In this document: one piece after another, positions 35,027 to 43,793 of the stretch
Layout: each line of letters opens with the position of its first letter
Position numbering within the stretch: the first letter of the stretch is position 1
From: Intrasporangium oryzae NRRL B-24470
GTDB lineage: Bacteria > Actinomycetota > Actinomycetes > Actinomycetales > Dermatophilaceae
Length of the DNA: 64,000 nucleotides
Direction: 5' to 3'
Assembly: GCF_000576595.1 (NCBI RefSeq)
Contig: NZ_AWSA01000015.1
Span: 1 to 64,000, forward strand
Position numbers and translations under genes: made by a program
Notes under the pieces: model-generated
Told to the model about the DNA's origin: nothing
Databases searched by the model: none
Seen by the model: only the letters and a program-made list of their open reading frames with translations

Positions 35027-35757
35027 TCGCCCTCCACCAGCTGGTAGCCGACACCACGCACGGTCCGCAGCAGCCGAGGCTTCGACGGGTCCTGCTCGAG
35101 CTTGAGGCGGAGCCGGTGCACGTGCTCGGTCACCGTCGCCTCGCCGAGCCATTCGGAGGAGCAGTTCCACACCCGGTCGACCAGCTGGCTGCGCGTGAAG
35201 ACGTGGCTCGGGTGCATGGCCAGGAAGAGGAGGAGGTCGTACTCCCTCGGGGTGAGCTCGATCTCCTGTCCGTCGAGCTGGACCTTTCGGCTGGCCGTCT
35301 CGATGCGCAGTGCGCCGACGACGATCGCCTCACCGGACAGTTCCGGGGAGCTGCGCCGCAGCACGGACCTGACGCGCGCGGCGAGCTCACCGGGTGAGAA
35401 CGGCTTCACGAGGTAGTCGTCGGCTCCGAGGTCCAGCCCGACGATCCGGTCGGTCTCGCCGCTGCGTCCCGAGAGCACGATGATCGGCAGGTCGGACCTG
35501 CCCGCCTGCCCCTCCCGCACCGACCGCAGGACGTCCAGACCGCCCAACCGCGGCAGCGAGAGGTCGAGGACGACCAGGGTCGGGTGGTCGTCGCGGATCC
35601 GGCGCAGGGCCGTGGCGCCGTCGTCGGCCTCCACGACGCGGAACCCGGCATCGTCGAGCTGCCAACGGACGACGGTACGGATCGCGGCGTCGTCGTCCAC
35701 GACGAGCACGACTGGCGCTCTCGGGTCGGCCACCCTGCCGGCCGCGACCTGGCTCAT
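35023..35757 (-). CDS. OmpR-family response regulator
   Basis: A 244-residue regulator. Receiver residues are the acidic pair in LVVDDDAAIRTVV, the phosphorylated Asp in TLVVLDLSLPRLGG, and Lys in DDYLVKPFSPGEL. The winged-helix output domain has IELTPREYDLLLFLAMHPSH with VFTRSQLVDRVW and HVHRLRLKLE, then LRTVRGVGYQL. It is the first gene of a two-gene operon with the kinase, coupled by ATGA. Targets cannot be named. The N-terminal 15 residues (MSQVAAGRVADPRAP) are a short extension before the receiver. Confidence 0.93.
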   Translation of the reverse strand: MSQVAAGRVADPRAPVVLVVDDDAAIRTVVRWQLDDAGFRVVEADDGATALRRIRDDHPTLVVLDLSLPRLGGLDVLRSVREGQAGRSDLPIIVLSGRSGETDRIVGLDLGADDYLVKPFSPGELAARVRSVLRRSSPELSGEAIVVGALRIETASRKVQLDGQEIELTPREYDLLLFLAMHPSHVFTRSQLVDRVWNCSSEWLGEATVTEHVHRLRLKLEQDPSKPRLLRTVRGVGYQLVEGE

Positions 35758-35905
35758 GCCTGATGCCTATCACGCCGTGCCGGGACCGGTCACCACATCG
35801 TTCGTCACGGTGGCCCTTGTTCGGGGACGTGTTCGTCAGCCGGTCTTGGCCGGTGCGAGCTGGATCGGGCCAAGTCCTTGGTCACTGCCGGAAGACGATG
35901 TCCCT

Positions 35906-35927
35906 CACGGGCCGGATCAGTCCCGTG
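35906..35927. terminator. Possible terminator of the SDR gene
   Basis: cacggg, a 10-base loop, then cccgtg. It lies just downstream of the SDR stop (minus strand, 35933). The stem is short, so support is modest. Confidence 0.4.
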
Positions 35928-35932
35928 CAGTC

Positions 35933-36694
35933 TCACCACGGAAGCGCCGTGCCATCCCGGAAGAAGCCCCCTCGCGGGCCGTCGTCGGGAAGCGTGGCAG
36001 CCCACACGATCCCGGGGACGCTGTCGGCGACGGGACGTGCGCCCATCTGCTCGGCACCCGGCCACGTTGCAGTGAGGAAGGGGTCGACCGCATTGACGAT
36101 GACGGGCGTGTCGGCGAGCTCGGCGGCGAAGGCGGCGGTGAGCGCCAGCACCGCCGCTTTGCTGACGCCGTATGACGCGGCTGCCCCACGGCGAGAGGTC
36201 AGCCCGAACTGCGTGTCGCCGTGCGATCCGGCTCCGCTTCCGACGTTCACGACCCTTGGATGGTCGGAGCGCTGGAGCAGCGGGAGGAACGCCTGCACCA
36301 TGGCCCAAGGACCGAACAGATTGGTGTCCATGACTTTTCGTGTCTCCTCAAGGTCCGCACTGAGCGCCGTCTCCGTCCAGTCGACGTACGCCGCAGCGTT
36401 GTTGACGAGGACATCGAGCCTGCCGGCGCCGGCGTCCACGGCAGCGGCACCGGCTCGGATCGAGGTGACGTCGGAGACATCAACAACGAGCGGGCGGGCA
36501 TCGCCGCCGGCCGCGGACGCCTCCCGGACGGAGCGAGCCACCGCGTCGGGGTCGCGTCCGGCAAAGAACACGATGGCGCCACTCCGGGCCAGGTCCCCGG
36601 CGACCGCGCGGCCGATGCCTCGGGTCGCACCGGTGACGAGGCAGACGGGGGCCTGCTTCCACGGCCATTGGTTCGCGATCTTGAGTTCTGCCAT
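35933..36694 (-). CDS. SDR-family oxidoreductase
   Basis: A 253-residue classical short-chain dehydrogenase. It has the nucleotide-binding CLVTGATRGIGRAVAGDLAR, the NNAAAYVDWTE motif, Ser in NVGSGAGSHGD, and the active-site ASYGVSKAAVLALT (YxxxK). The substrate is unknown. It is divergent from a TetR gene across 49 bases with a palindromic operator, so this regulator probably controls it. Confidence 0.9.
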   Translation of the reverse strand: MAELKIANQWPWKQAPVCLVTGATRGIGRAVAGDLARSGAIVFFAGRDPDAVARSVREASAAGGDARPLVVDVSDVTSIRAGAAAVDAGAGRLDVLVNNAAAYVDWTETALSADLEETRKVMDTNLFGPWAMVQAFLPLLQRSDHPRVVNVGSGAGSHGDTQFGLTSRRGAAASYGVSKAAVLALTAAFAAELADTPVIVNAVDPFLTATWPGAEQMGARPVADSVPGIVWAATLPDDGPRGGFFRDGTALPW

Positions 36695-36713
36695 GGCTCA
36701 CTCCTGATGTGAC

Positions 36714-36728
36714 GGAACGGTCCGTTCC
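36714..36728. promoter_or_regulatory. TetR operator between SDR and TetR genes
   Basis: GGAACGG T CCGTTCC is a perfect palindrome with 7-base arms and one central base. It lies 19 bases upstream of the SDR start and 15 bases upstream of the TetR start, the typical position for a shared divergent operator. Confidence 0.78.
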
Positions 36729-36743
36729 ACCTAAAGTAGGTGC

Positions 36744-37355
36744 ATGCCATCGAAGACCGCAACCGGAGCGTTCCGTCGCTCGCGCGAAGAGCGCGAGGCA
36801 GTCATCCTCGACACGGCGCAGGATCTCTTCTACGCGCGCGGGGTCCATGAGGTAGGCATGGACGAACTCGTGGCAGCCACCGGGCTGGGCAAGGCGACCG
36901 TGTACCGGTTGTATCCCACGAAGGACGCACTGGTCGGGGCCTACTTGCAACGGCTGGCGACGACGATCTTCGCCGAGATCGACGCCGTGCAGGAGCGGCA
37001 CGCCGGTGCCGCCGCACCAGCGCTGCTGGAGATCCTCGATGCCGTCGAACACGACATCCGCCGCCCGGGGTTCCGCGGCTGCGCCTTCAACAACGCCAGC
37101 ATCGAGTTCGACGACCGGGATCATCCGGCGCGGGCAGCGGCACGCTCCTACCGGGATCTGCTCGACACGCGACTCCGCGGCCTTTCGGTGGAGCTGGCCG
37201 GGCGGGCCGCCGGTGAAGCCCTGGGCGATCAGCTCGCCGTCCTCATCGACGGCGCCTACACCAATGCTGCCCACCTCGGGCCGGACGGGCCCGCCGCAGC
37301 AGGGCTGGGGCTCGCCCGCGAGCTCGTTCAGTCCCACACGGGCGGCCGATCATGA
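36744..37355 (+). CDS. TetR/AcrR family regulator
   Basis: A 203-residue regulator with the N-terminal DNA-binding region AQDLFYARGVHEVGMDELVA, then ATGLGKATVYRLYPTKDALV. The C-terminal part has GFRGCAFNNASIEFDDRDHP, a Cys and Asn pattern common in the TetR subgroup that regulates SDR and hydrolase genes. It is coupled to the YdeI-like gene by a four-base overlap. It probably represses itself, YdeI and the divergent SDR through the operator at 36714. Confidence 0.9.
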   Translation: MPSKTATGAFRRSREEREAVILDTAQDLFYARGVHEVGMDELVAATGLGKATVYRLYPTKDALVGAYLQRLATTIFAEIDAVQERHAGAAAPALLEILDAVEHDIRRPGFRGCAFNNASIEFDDRDHPARAAARSYRDLLDTRLRGLSVELAGRAAGEALGDQLAVLIDGAYTNAAHLGPDGPAAAGLGLARELVQSHTGGRS

Positions 37356-37990
37356 GCGAGCGGTACCTGTACCTGACGGTCACGTCACGGGCCCAGTGGC
37401 GTGGCTGGTTGGCCGCCCACGGTGCGAGCGAGCCGGGCGTCTGGGTCACGACATGGAAGAAGGGCAGCGGGCAACCCCACGTCTCCTACGACGACATCGT
37501 CGACGAGGCCATCGCCGCCGGATGGGTCGACTCACGTCCCCAGCGTGTCGACGAGAACCGCTCAGGCCTGCTCGTCACCCCGCGCAAGCCTGCCAGCCGC
37601 TGGTCGAAGAAGAACAAGGATCGGGTCGAACGACTTCTCGCTGCCGGCCTGATGCGCCCTGAGGGGCTCGCCGTCGTCGAGGCAGCCAAGGCGTCGGGGA
37701 CGTGGAACGCCCTCGATGACGTCGAGGCACTCAACGAGCCGGACGACCTGAGCGCAGCACTCGACGCAGAGCCGGTCGCACGCGCCTACTTCGCGGCCTT
37801 TCCGAGGTCCGCCAAACGCGCCATCCTCGAATGGATCTCGGCGGCGAAGACCCCCGAGACCCGCGCAGCCCGCATCGAGCGCGCGGTCGGCGACGCCTCC
37901 CTCAACATCCGCGCCAACCAGTGGCGCCAGCCGAAGGGCTCCCAGCGCACCGCACCGACGCCTGAAGGCCGCAGCAAGCGCACAGAGTAG
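37352..37990 (+). CDS. YdeI/OmpD-associated family protein
   Basis: 212 residues, start overlapping the TetR stop (ATGA). The family markers are WLAAHGASEPGVWVTTWKK and VSYDDIVDEAIAAGWVDSRP, then FAAFPRSAKRAILEWISAAK followed by KTPETRAARIERAV. The family is named from E. coli YdeI, which protects against some peptides; the molecular role is not known. The tail is basic and probably disordered. Confidence 0.88.
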   Translation: MSERYLYLTVTSRAQWRGWLAAHGASEPGVWVTTWKKGSGQPHVSYDDIVDEAIAAGWVDSRPQRVDENRSGLLVTPRKPASRWSKKNKDRVERLLAAGLMRPEGLAVVEAAKASGTWNALDDVEALNEPDDLSAALDAEPVARAYFAAFPRSAKRAILEWISAAKTPETRAARIERAVGDASLNIRANQWRQPKGSQRTAPTPEGRSKRTE

Positions 37991-38044
37991 GACATCGCGG
38001 CCCGCCCGGTTCCCCCACGACTCAGACGCGAGCCGGGTCACGCC

Positions 38045-38680
38045 TCAGTGGATCCCCGCGGCCATGATGTCGAGCAGCCGGGTCATCGCGGCTTCACGCT
38101 GCTCCGCATCGAAGGCGACGAGGGGACCCTCAAGCAGCAGGTTGGCCAGGCCGTGGACGGCAGCCCAGGCCGCGACGTCGGTGTAACCGCGCAGCTCCGG
38201 TGCGAGCGCGCCAGCCTCGACGAGCTCGTCGATGCACTGCTGGACCAGCTGGAAGGGTCCGAGCCCGCTGTCCCCGCGAGCCTCCGGAGGCGGCGCCTCG
38301 GGCTGCCGGGGGTGGGCCTCGGGGAGAAAGGCGACGGCGAAGAGTCCCGGCTCAGACAGGGCGAAGTGGAGGTAGGCGCTGCCCGTGGCCCGGAACCGCG
38401 CCCGGGCCGCCTCCGCCCTGTCGCTCGTCGTCGGGATCTCGGCCATCTCGGCTTCCATGGTCCGGGCCATCTCGGCCGACGCGTGCGCCGAGATGGCGAC
38501 GAGCAGCGCCTCGCGGTCGGCGTAGTGCCGATAGGCAGCGGTGTTGCTCACGCCGGCCCGGCGCTGGACGTCGCGGAGCGACACGGCTGCGGGCCCGCCT
38601 GCGCGCGCCAACGCGATCCCATGGGCGAGCAGAGTCGCCTTGAGGTCGCCCCTGCGGGACTGTCGTCCCGGTTCGGCCAT
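38045..38680 (-). CDS. TetR/AcrR family regulator of the efflux locus
   Basis: The ATG at 38680 follows ggagaggaagcgca and gives 211 residues. The DNA-binding domain is GGPAAVSLRDVQRRAGVSNT followed by AAYRHYADREALLVAISA. The ligand domain (TetR_C_33-like; SEPGLFAVAFLPEAHP) has a Pro/Glu-rich loop. It is divergent from the MFS exporter gene across 110 bases with paired operator-like repeats, a typical drug-efflux regulator layout. Confidence 0.9.
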   Translation of the reverse strand: MAEPGRQSRRGDLKATLLAHGIALARAGGPAAVSLRDVQRRAGVSNTAAYRHYADREALLVAISAHASAEMARTMEAEMAEIPTTSDRAEAARARFRATGSAYLHFALSEPGLFAVAFLPEAHPRQPEAPPPEARGDSGLGPFQLVQQCIDELVEAGALAPELRGYTDVAAWAAVHGLANLLLEGPLVAFDAEQREAAMTRLLDIMAAGIH

Positions 38681-38707
38681 TGCGCTTCCTCTCCACCGAG
38701 GGCACTT

Positions 38708-38758
38708 GTTGACAGTGCTAACAGACAGTGTCACTCTAGCCAAGTTGACACTGCTAAC
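38708..38758. promoter_or_regulatory. Paired TetR operator-like repeats
   Basis: GTTGACAGTGCTAAC (38708-38722) and GTTGACACTGCTAAC (38744-38758) are near-identical imperfect palindromes 36 bases apart, between the TetR and MFS genes. A third partial dyad (gacagtgtc) lies between them. They probably bind the neighbouring TetR protein. Confidence 0.65.
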
Positions 38759-38790
38759 TCCACTTTCCGCGCAGGTCAGGAGCCCCTGGA

Positions 38791-40449
38791 ATGTCGTCGA
38801 CCACCTCCCCCCAACCACCGGGCGTCCCTCCAGCCGCCTTCCCTCCAACATCCGTCCCTCCTACCGCGGTCCCCGGCGGCTGGGATCCGCGGTCGTGGCG
38901 CCGCGCAGGCCCGACGACGGTCCTCACGGTCGTGCTGCTCGCCGTGCTGGCGATCAACGTCGAGACCACCGTCGTCAACGTGGCCGTCCCGACCCTCAAT
39001 CGGGAGCTCGGAGCGACCACGACCCAGCTCCAGTGGATCGTCGACGCCTACAACCTCGCCTTCGCTGCGCTGGTTCTCGCCGGCGGAGGGATCGGTGACC
39101 GCGCTGGACGTCGGGGCACTCTCGTCGTCGGCCTCATCCTCTTCGGTGTGACCTCCGTGCTCGCCGCCGTGTGCACCACCCCGGACGCCCTCATCTGGGC
39201 GCGCGCAGGCATGGGGGTGGGATCCGCGCTCGTGTATCCGACGACGCTCGCGATCATCACGGACACCTTCCGCGACCGCCGGGCCCGGGCAGCCGCGATC
39301 GGCGCGTGGGGGGCGGTGGGCGGCCTCGGTGTCGCGCTCGGCCCGATCCTCGGCGGGGTGCTGCTCGAGCACTTCTGGTGGGGAAGCCTCTTCCTTGCCC
39401 TCGCACCCGCTGCAGTCGTCGCTGCTCTGTTGAGCTGGCTCGTCGTTCCCGAGTCGCGTGAGCCACACCGACCCCGCCTCGACCGGGCAGGAGTGACGCT
39501 GTCGGTCCTCATGCTGGGCAGCCTCGTCTACACGATCATCGAGGCACCGGATCGGGGCTGGACCTCGCTGTCGACGTTGATGGGATTTGCGTGCGCCGGA
39601 GCCGCTGCCGTGGCCTTCGTCGTGGTCGAGCTGCGGCAGGCCCAGCCACTCATCGACGTCTCCCTCTTCACCAACCTGCGGTTCAGCGCGGCCAGCGGCG
39701 CCGTCACCATCGCCTTCTTCGCCCTCTTCGGGTTCATCTTCCTCATCACGCTCTTCTTCCAGCTCGTGCAAGGACAGGGACCGCTCACCACGGGGATCCG
39801 GATCCTGCCGGTCGCGGTCTCGATCGCGGTCGGGTCCGTCGTCGGAACTCGGCTCGCTGCGTCCCGCCTCGGGACCAAGGCGGTAGTGACCGCCGGGCTG
39901 CTCATGCTCGCGATCGCCTTCGCCTGGGCGTCGACCGCCCACGCCGACATCGGCTATGGCGAGGTCGCCGGGCAGATGGTGCTCCTGGGCACCGGACTCG
40001 GCCTGACCAGCGCACCCGCCACGGAGTCGATCATGGGCGTCGTGCGCCCCGAACAGGCCGGCGCGGGCTCAGCCCTCAACGACGCCACTCGACAGGTCGG
40101 TGGCACCCTCGGGGTCGCGGTGCTCGGAAGCATCTACGCCACCCTGTACGCCCGGCACCTCGACGGCTCTCCCGTCGTCGCACAGTTGCCCGAGGCGGCC
40201 CGCACGGTGGCTGGTGAGGGGCTGGCACAGGGCCTCGCAGTCGCTCAAGCGGCGCCGCCGGGGGCCGGACTCGCCGTGCGCGAGACCGTCATCGCAGGCT
40301 TCCTGGACGGGCTTCAGGCCGGGTGCCTCACCGCCTCAGCAGTGTGCGTTGCCGGTGCGGTCGCCGTTGCCGCGCTGCTCCCATCGCACCCCAGCCCACC
40401 GGTCCGGGCGGGTCATGCTCCGGACCGCGAGCCCCAGGTCGCCCCGTGA
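38791..40449 (+). CDS. MFS drug exporter, DHA2 (14-helix) family
   Basis: A 552-residue transporter. After a proline-rich cytoplasmic N-terminus (about 40 residues) come about 14 helices. Motif A-like GGGIGDRAGRRGTLV, VVNVAVPTLNRELG with LQWIVDAYNLAFAALVLAG, and the motif C region WGAVGGLGVALGPILGGVLL are all typical of EmrB/QacA proton-drug antiporters. It is divergent from its likely TetR repressor and coupled (GTGA) to an SDR gene. The drug range cannot be predicted. Confidence 0.92.
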   Translation: MSSTTSPQPPGVPPAAFPPTSVPPTAVPGGWDPRSWRRAGPTTVLTVVLLAVLAINVETTVVNVAVPTLNRELGATTTQLQWIVDAYNLAFAALVLAGGGIGDRAGRRGTLVVGLILFGVTSVLAAVCTTPDALIWARAGMGVGSALVYPTTLAIITDTFRDRRARAAAIGAWGAVGGLGVALGPILGGVLLEHFWWGSLFLALAPAAVVAALLSWLVVPESREPHRPRLDRAGVTLSVLMLGSLVYTIIEAPDRGWTSLSTLMGFACAGAAAVAFVVVELRQAQPLIDVSLFTNLRFSAASGAVTIAFFALFGFIFLITLFFQLVQGQGPLTTGIRILPVAVSIAVGSVVGTRLAASRLGTKAVVTAGLLMLAIAFAWASTAHADIGYGEVAGQMVLLGTGLGLTSAPATESIMGVVRPEQAGAGSALNDATRQVGGTLGVAVLGSIYATLYARHLDGSPVVAQLPEAARTVAGEGLAQGLAVAQAAPPGAGLAVRETVIAGFLDGLQAGCLTASAVCVAGAVAVAALLPSHPSPPVRAGHAPDREPQVAP

Positions 40450-41360
40450 CCGCTCATCGCCCCGACGACGCTACTGCGACCCGGGCCGTCGCAGGCTCGC
40501 GGCTTCGGCAACGCTACGGCCCCTGGGCCGTCGTCACAGGGGCCTCCGACGGCATCGGACGTGCCTGTGCAGTTGCCCTCGGCGCAGCCGGCTTCAACCT
40601 CGTGCTCGTCGCCAGGCGTGAGCCCGAGCTCGAGGCGCTCGCCGCCGCACTACGCTCCTCCGGCGCCGAAGCCCTCGTCGTGGCGGGCGATGTCACGGAC
40701 GTGCGGTTCACGGAGCGGCTCGCGGCGACCACCGCCACCCTCTCCGTCGGACTGGTCGTGCTGGCAGCGGGTTTCGGATCCCTCGGCGCCTTCGTCGATC
40801 GTGAACTGGCGGACGAGGTCGCCATGATCGAGGTCAACGTCGTGGCCGTGACACGGCTCGCGCACCTCTTCGCGGGCCGGCTCGCCGCGCAGGGCTGCGG
40901 CGGACTCGTCCTCTTCGGCTCCATCGTCGCCGGACAGGGAACGCCGCTGCAGGCAAACTACGCGGCGACCAAGGCGTACGTCCGCTCGCTCGGCGAGGCC
41001 CTCTCCGTCGAGCTGCGCCCGCACGGCGTCGACGTCCTCGTCGTCTCCCCCGGGCCCGTCGACACCGGATTCGCAGACCGGGCCGGGATGACCATGCCGT
41101 CGGCGGCCGCCCCCGAGGTCGTGGCTCGCGCCGCGCTCCGCTCCATCGGGCGGCGGGGCTCGGTCGTCCCCGGCGTCCGCGCCCGGTTGCTGACCTTCGG
41201 GCTCGCCCTCGCTCCCCGTCGGCTTCGGACCCGGATCATGCACCGTGTCATGCGCGGCATGCTGGGTCCCGAGCCCCCGGACCAGCGAGCCGTTGCTCCG
41301 AGCGGGAGCGGGGGCACCGTCAGACCATCGTCGGGCACCGAGTCGCGGCCGGGCACCTGA
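40446..41360 (+). CDS. SDR-family oxidoreductase, efflux operon
   Basis: The GTG at 40446 overlaps the MFS stop (GTGA) and gives 304 residues. Motifs are AVVTGASDGIGRACAVALGA, VLAAGFGSLGAF, Ser in LVLFGSIVAGQGTPLQ, and ANYAATKAYVRSLGEALSVE (YxxxK). VLVVSPGPVDTGFADRAG is the usual post-active-site loop. It resembles SDRs of the DltE/YqjQ type. It may modify the compound exported by the MFS protein. Confidence 0.87.
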   Translation: MTAHRPDDATATRAVAGSRLRQRYGPWAVVTGASDGIGRACAVALGAAGFNLVLVARREPELEALAAALRSSGAEALVVAGDVTDVRFTERLAATTATLSVGLVVLAAGFGSLGAFVDRELADEVAMIEVNVVAVTRLAHLFAGRLAAQGCGGLVLFGSIVAGQGTPLQANYAATKAYVRSLGEALSVELRPHGVDVLVVSPGPVDTGFADRAGMTMPSAAAPEVVARAALRSIGRRGSVVPGVRARLLTFGLALAPRRLRTRIMHRVMRGMLGPEPPDQRAVAPSGSGGTVRPSSGTESRPGT

Positions 41361-41756
41361 ACGAGCCCGACTGGAGATCGGGGGCTCTCGTCCACGTCGC
41401 TGGATGCCGCCCTGCTGTGGGGCGACTGAAAGAGGGCACCCCGTGGGCCCCTTGACCCCCTGTATGCCGCTGAGGCACCTCCCGTCCTGCGGCTCGCCCG
41501 TCGGAGCCGGGACCGGAACGTGACGTCTGGGGTGCAGGTTGGCTGGCTCAGCCCACGGAGGCGACAACGCCGTCGACGCAGGCCAGGGGCATAAGGCCTC
41601 GTCGTGACGGGCGCCCCCTGGCCCTCGAGCCAGGGCCAACCGTTGCCCTGCCCCGTTACCTCCCGAGCGGAGGCGAGCGGGTATAGCGTGACACGGTTCG
41701 GTGGAAGCTCAAGGAAGTGCTCTCGACAGACCAGCTCACGGTCACTGGAGGCCCCA
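41361..41756. other. Intergenic, no gene seen
   Basis: About 396 bases with no convincing ORF. Near the left end, gagcccga and tcgggggctc could pair as a bulged terminator for the SDR gene. The word tatgccgctgag at 41462 is one of the recurrent intergenic TATGCCGCT copies. The right end (ctggaggcccca) is the ribosome site of the next gene. Confidence 0.45.
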
Positions 41757-43184
41757 ATGCGTCGATATCCGTTTATTGCCGTGGCCGTCTGCGCTGCAGC
41801 CTGGCTCGCGGTGGTCCCCGCCGCCCAGGCCCGCACGGCCGACATCAAGGTCCAGGTCACGGACGTTTCGCAGAGCACGCAGTCGGGGGACGTTCTCTCG
41901 CAGAATGAGACCCCGATCGCGGTCAACCCGGCGAACCCCGACAACATGATCACGGGCGCCAACGACTGGAACTACAACGACGGCTGCGCCGTGAACTCCA
42001 CTTTCGATGGTGGGAAGACTTGGAGCCCAACGCTTCCCGATGGGTTCATCCCCGGCGTCACCAAGTACACCAACGACCCGGCCGTTCCCGGGACGGGTGC
42101 CTACGACGCCGGCGGCGACCCCACGATCGCGTTCTCACCGGACGGCAGGGTTGCCTACTTCGTGTGCCAGGCCTTCAACTTCACGCCTCCCTACGAGATC
42201 GCTCTGTTGCTCAACCGCTCCTATGACGGTGGGCGGACGTGGCAGCAGACCGGCCTGACCCAGGTCTCGACGGGCACGGGCAACGGCGTCTCCAAGGGGT
42301 CCAACGGGCAGTTCCCGGACCACGAGAACATCCACGTCGACCCGACGAACGGCTGGATCTACGTGACCTGGGCGCAGTTCAACGGCTCGAGCTCCCACTC
42401 TCCCGTCATCGTCGCAATCAGCCGGGACGGTGGCGACACCTTCGTGCAGACCCAGGTGACCGCTGGCAACGTGCGCAACAACCAGGACCAACGGGTCGTC
42501 ACCGACCCACAGGGCAACGCCTACCTCACGTTCGACAACAGCGTCCAGGGCGGCAAGGGCACCGTGATCTATGTGAGCCGACTCCAGAGCGGGTCCAGCA
42601 CCTGGTCGACGCCCTACGCCTTCACGACGCTGACCAACCCCCTGTGCCTGTTCCCGCCCTACTGCTTCACCATCTCCGGCGGCCAGTTCCGCGCCGGCGG
42701 GACCTACCCGGCACCGGCCTTCAACCCCGTCGACGGGCGGCTCTACGTCGCGTATGCCGACGCCAAGGGGTCATACGGCCAGCTGTACGTCCAGTCGGCG
42801 CCCGGCACGGACCTCACCTCCTGGACGCCGCCGAAAGCCGTCTCGCCGGCCCCCGCCGACCAGTTCTCCGGCGAGCTGTCGATTGCGTCCAACGGTCGGC
42901 TCGATCTGTCCTTCTACGACCGTCGCTACACCGGCAACGCGCTCGTCGACGTGACCTACGCGACGAGCTCCGACGGCGGAGCGAGCTGGCGCACGGCGCG
43001 GGTGACGGATCACGGGTTCGACCCCTCCGCCTGGGGAGTACCGTCCGGCGCAGGCTTCCGGCCCTTCATCGGCGACTACAACGGGATCGCCTCGACGCCC
43101 ACGCACGCTGAGCTGACGTGGACCGGCGTCGCCGAACCCGCGCCCTACAACCTCGACATCTACGCCGCGACGGTCACGCCCTGA
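41757..43184 (+). CDS. Secreted BNR/sialidase-like beta-propeller protein
   Basis: The ATG at 41757 follows ctggagg and gives 475 residues. It has a signal peptide (RRYPFIAVAVCAAAWLAVVP, cut after AQA). The mature part has repeated Asp-box (BNR) motifs: STFDGGKTWSPTL, RSYDGGRTWQQTGL, ISRDGGDTFVQTQV and TSSDGGASWRTARV. These mark the blades of a six-bladed propeller as in sialidases. Sialidase catalytic residues cannot be confirmed. The final part has FRPFIGDYNGIA, common in exo-alpha-sialidase-like actinobacterial exoproteins. It ends three bases from the convergent response regulator. Confidence 0.85.
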   Translation: MRRYPFIAVAVCAAAWLAVVPAAQARTADIKVQVTDVSQSTQSGDVLSQNETPIAVNPANPDNMITGANDWNYNDGCAVNSTFDGGKTWSPTLPDGFIPGVTKYTNDPAVPGTGAYDAGGDPTIAFSPDGRVAYFVCQAFNFTPPYEIALLLNRSYDGGRTWQQTGLTQVSTGTGNGVSKGSNGQFPDHENIHVDPTNGWIYVTWAQFNGSSSHSPVIVAISRDGGDTFVQTQVTAGNVRNNQDQRVVTDPQGNAYLTFDNSVQGGKGTVIYVSRLQSGSSTWSTPYAFTTLTNPLCLFPPYCFTISGGQFRAGGTYPAPAFNPVDGRLYVAYADAKGSYGQLYVQSAPGTDLTSWTPPKAVSPAPADQFSGELSIASNGRLDLSFYDRRYTGNALVDVTYATSSDGGASWRTARVTDHGFDPSAWGVPSGAGFRPFIGDYNGIASTPTHAELTWTGVAEPAPYNLDIYAATVTP

Positions 43185-43187
43185 CGG

Positions 43188-43793
43188 TCAGAGCCAGCCG
43201 TTGCCGTCGGCGATCAGCACCGCCTCGGCCCGGTTGCCCGCCCCGGTCTTGCCGATCGCACTCGACAGGTGGTTGCGGACCGTGCCCTCGGAGAGGAAGA
43301 GCTTCCGGGCGATCGCGGCCACCGACGAACCGTCCCGGGCTGCCTGGAGGACCTCCGCCTCCCGCGCCGTCAGCGGTGACTCGCCCGCGATCAGGCTGTC
43401 GGTGGCGAGCGCCGGGTCGACGACCCGCAGGCCGGCATACACCCGGCGCACGGCGTCCGCGAGCTCGGCGGCCGGGGTGTCCTTGACGACGAACCCCGAG
43501 GCTCCGGCCTGGAGCGCCCGACGCAGGTAGCCCGGTCGGCCGAACGTCGTGACGATGAGGATCCGGACGTCGGGGAACTCGGCTCGGACCGCGGCTGCGG
43601 CGGCGATGCCGTTGAGCCCCGGCATCTCGACGTCGAGGAGGGCGACGTCGGGACGGTGCTCACGCACTGCATCGAGCACCGCGTCGCCGGAGCCGACCTC
43701 GGCGACGACCTCGAGGTCCGGCTCGAGGGCGAGCAGCGCGGAGAGGGCGCCGCGCACGAGCGCCTGGTCGTCGGCCAGCAGCAGCCGGATCAT
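43188..43793 (-). CDS. NarL/LuxR-family response regulator
   Basis: A 201-residue regulator. Receiver: LLLADDQALVRGALSALL, the phosphorylated Asp in DVALLDVEMPGLNG, and Lys in GFVVKDTPAAELA. Output helix-turn-helix: SPLTAREAEVLQAARDGSSV, then AAIARKLFLSEGTVRNHLSS. Coupled to the kinase by ATGA. It is the terminal gene of an ABC-exporter operon, so it probably regulates that operon, as in LiaRS- or DesKR-type systems. Confidence 0.94.
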   Translation of the reverse strand: MIRLLLADDQALVRGALSALLALEPDLEVVAEVGSGDAVLDAVREHRPDVALLDVEMPGLNGIAAAAAVRAEFPDVRILIVTTFGRPGYLRRALQAGASGFVVKDTPAAELADAVRRVYAGLRVVDPALATDSLIAGESPLTAREAEVLQAARDGSSVAAIARKLFLSEGTVRNHLSSAIGKTGAGNRAEAVLIADGNGWL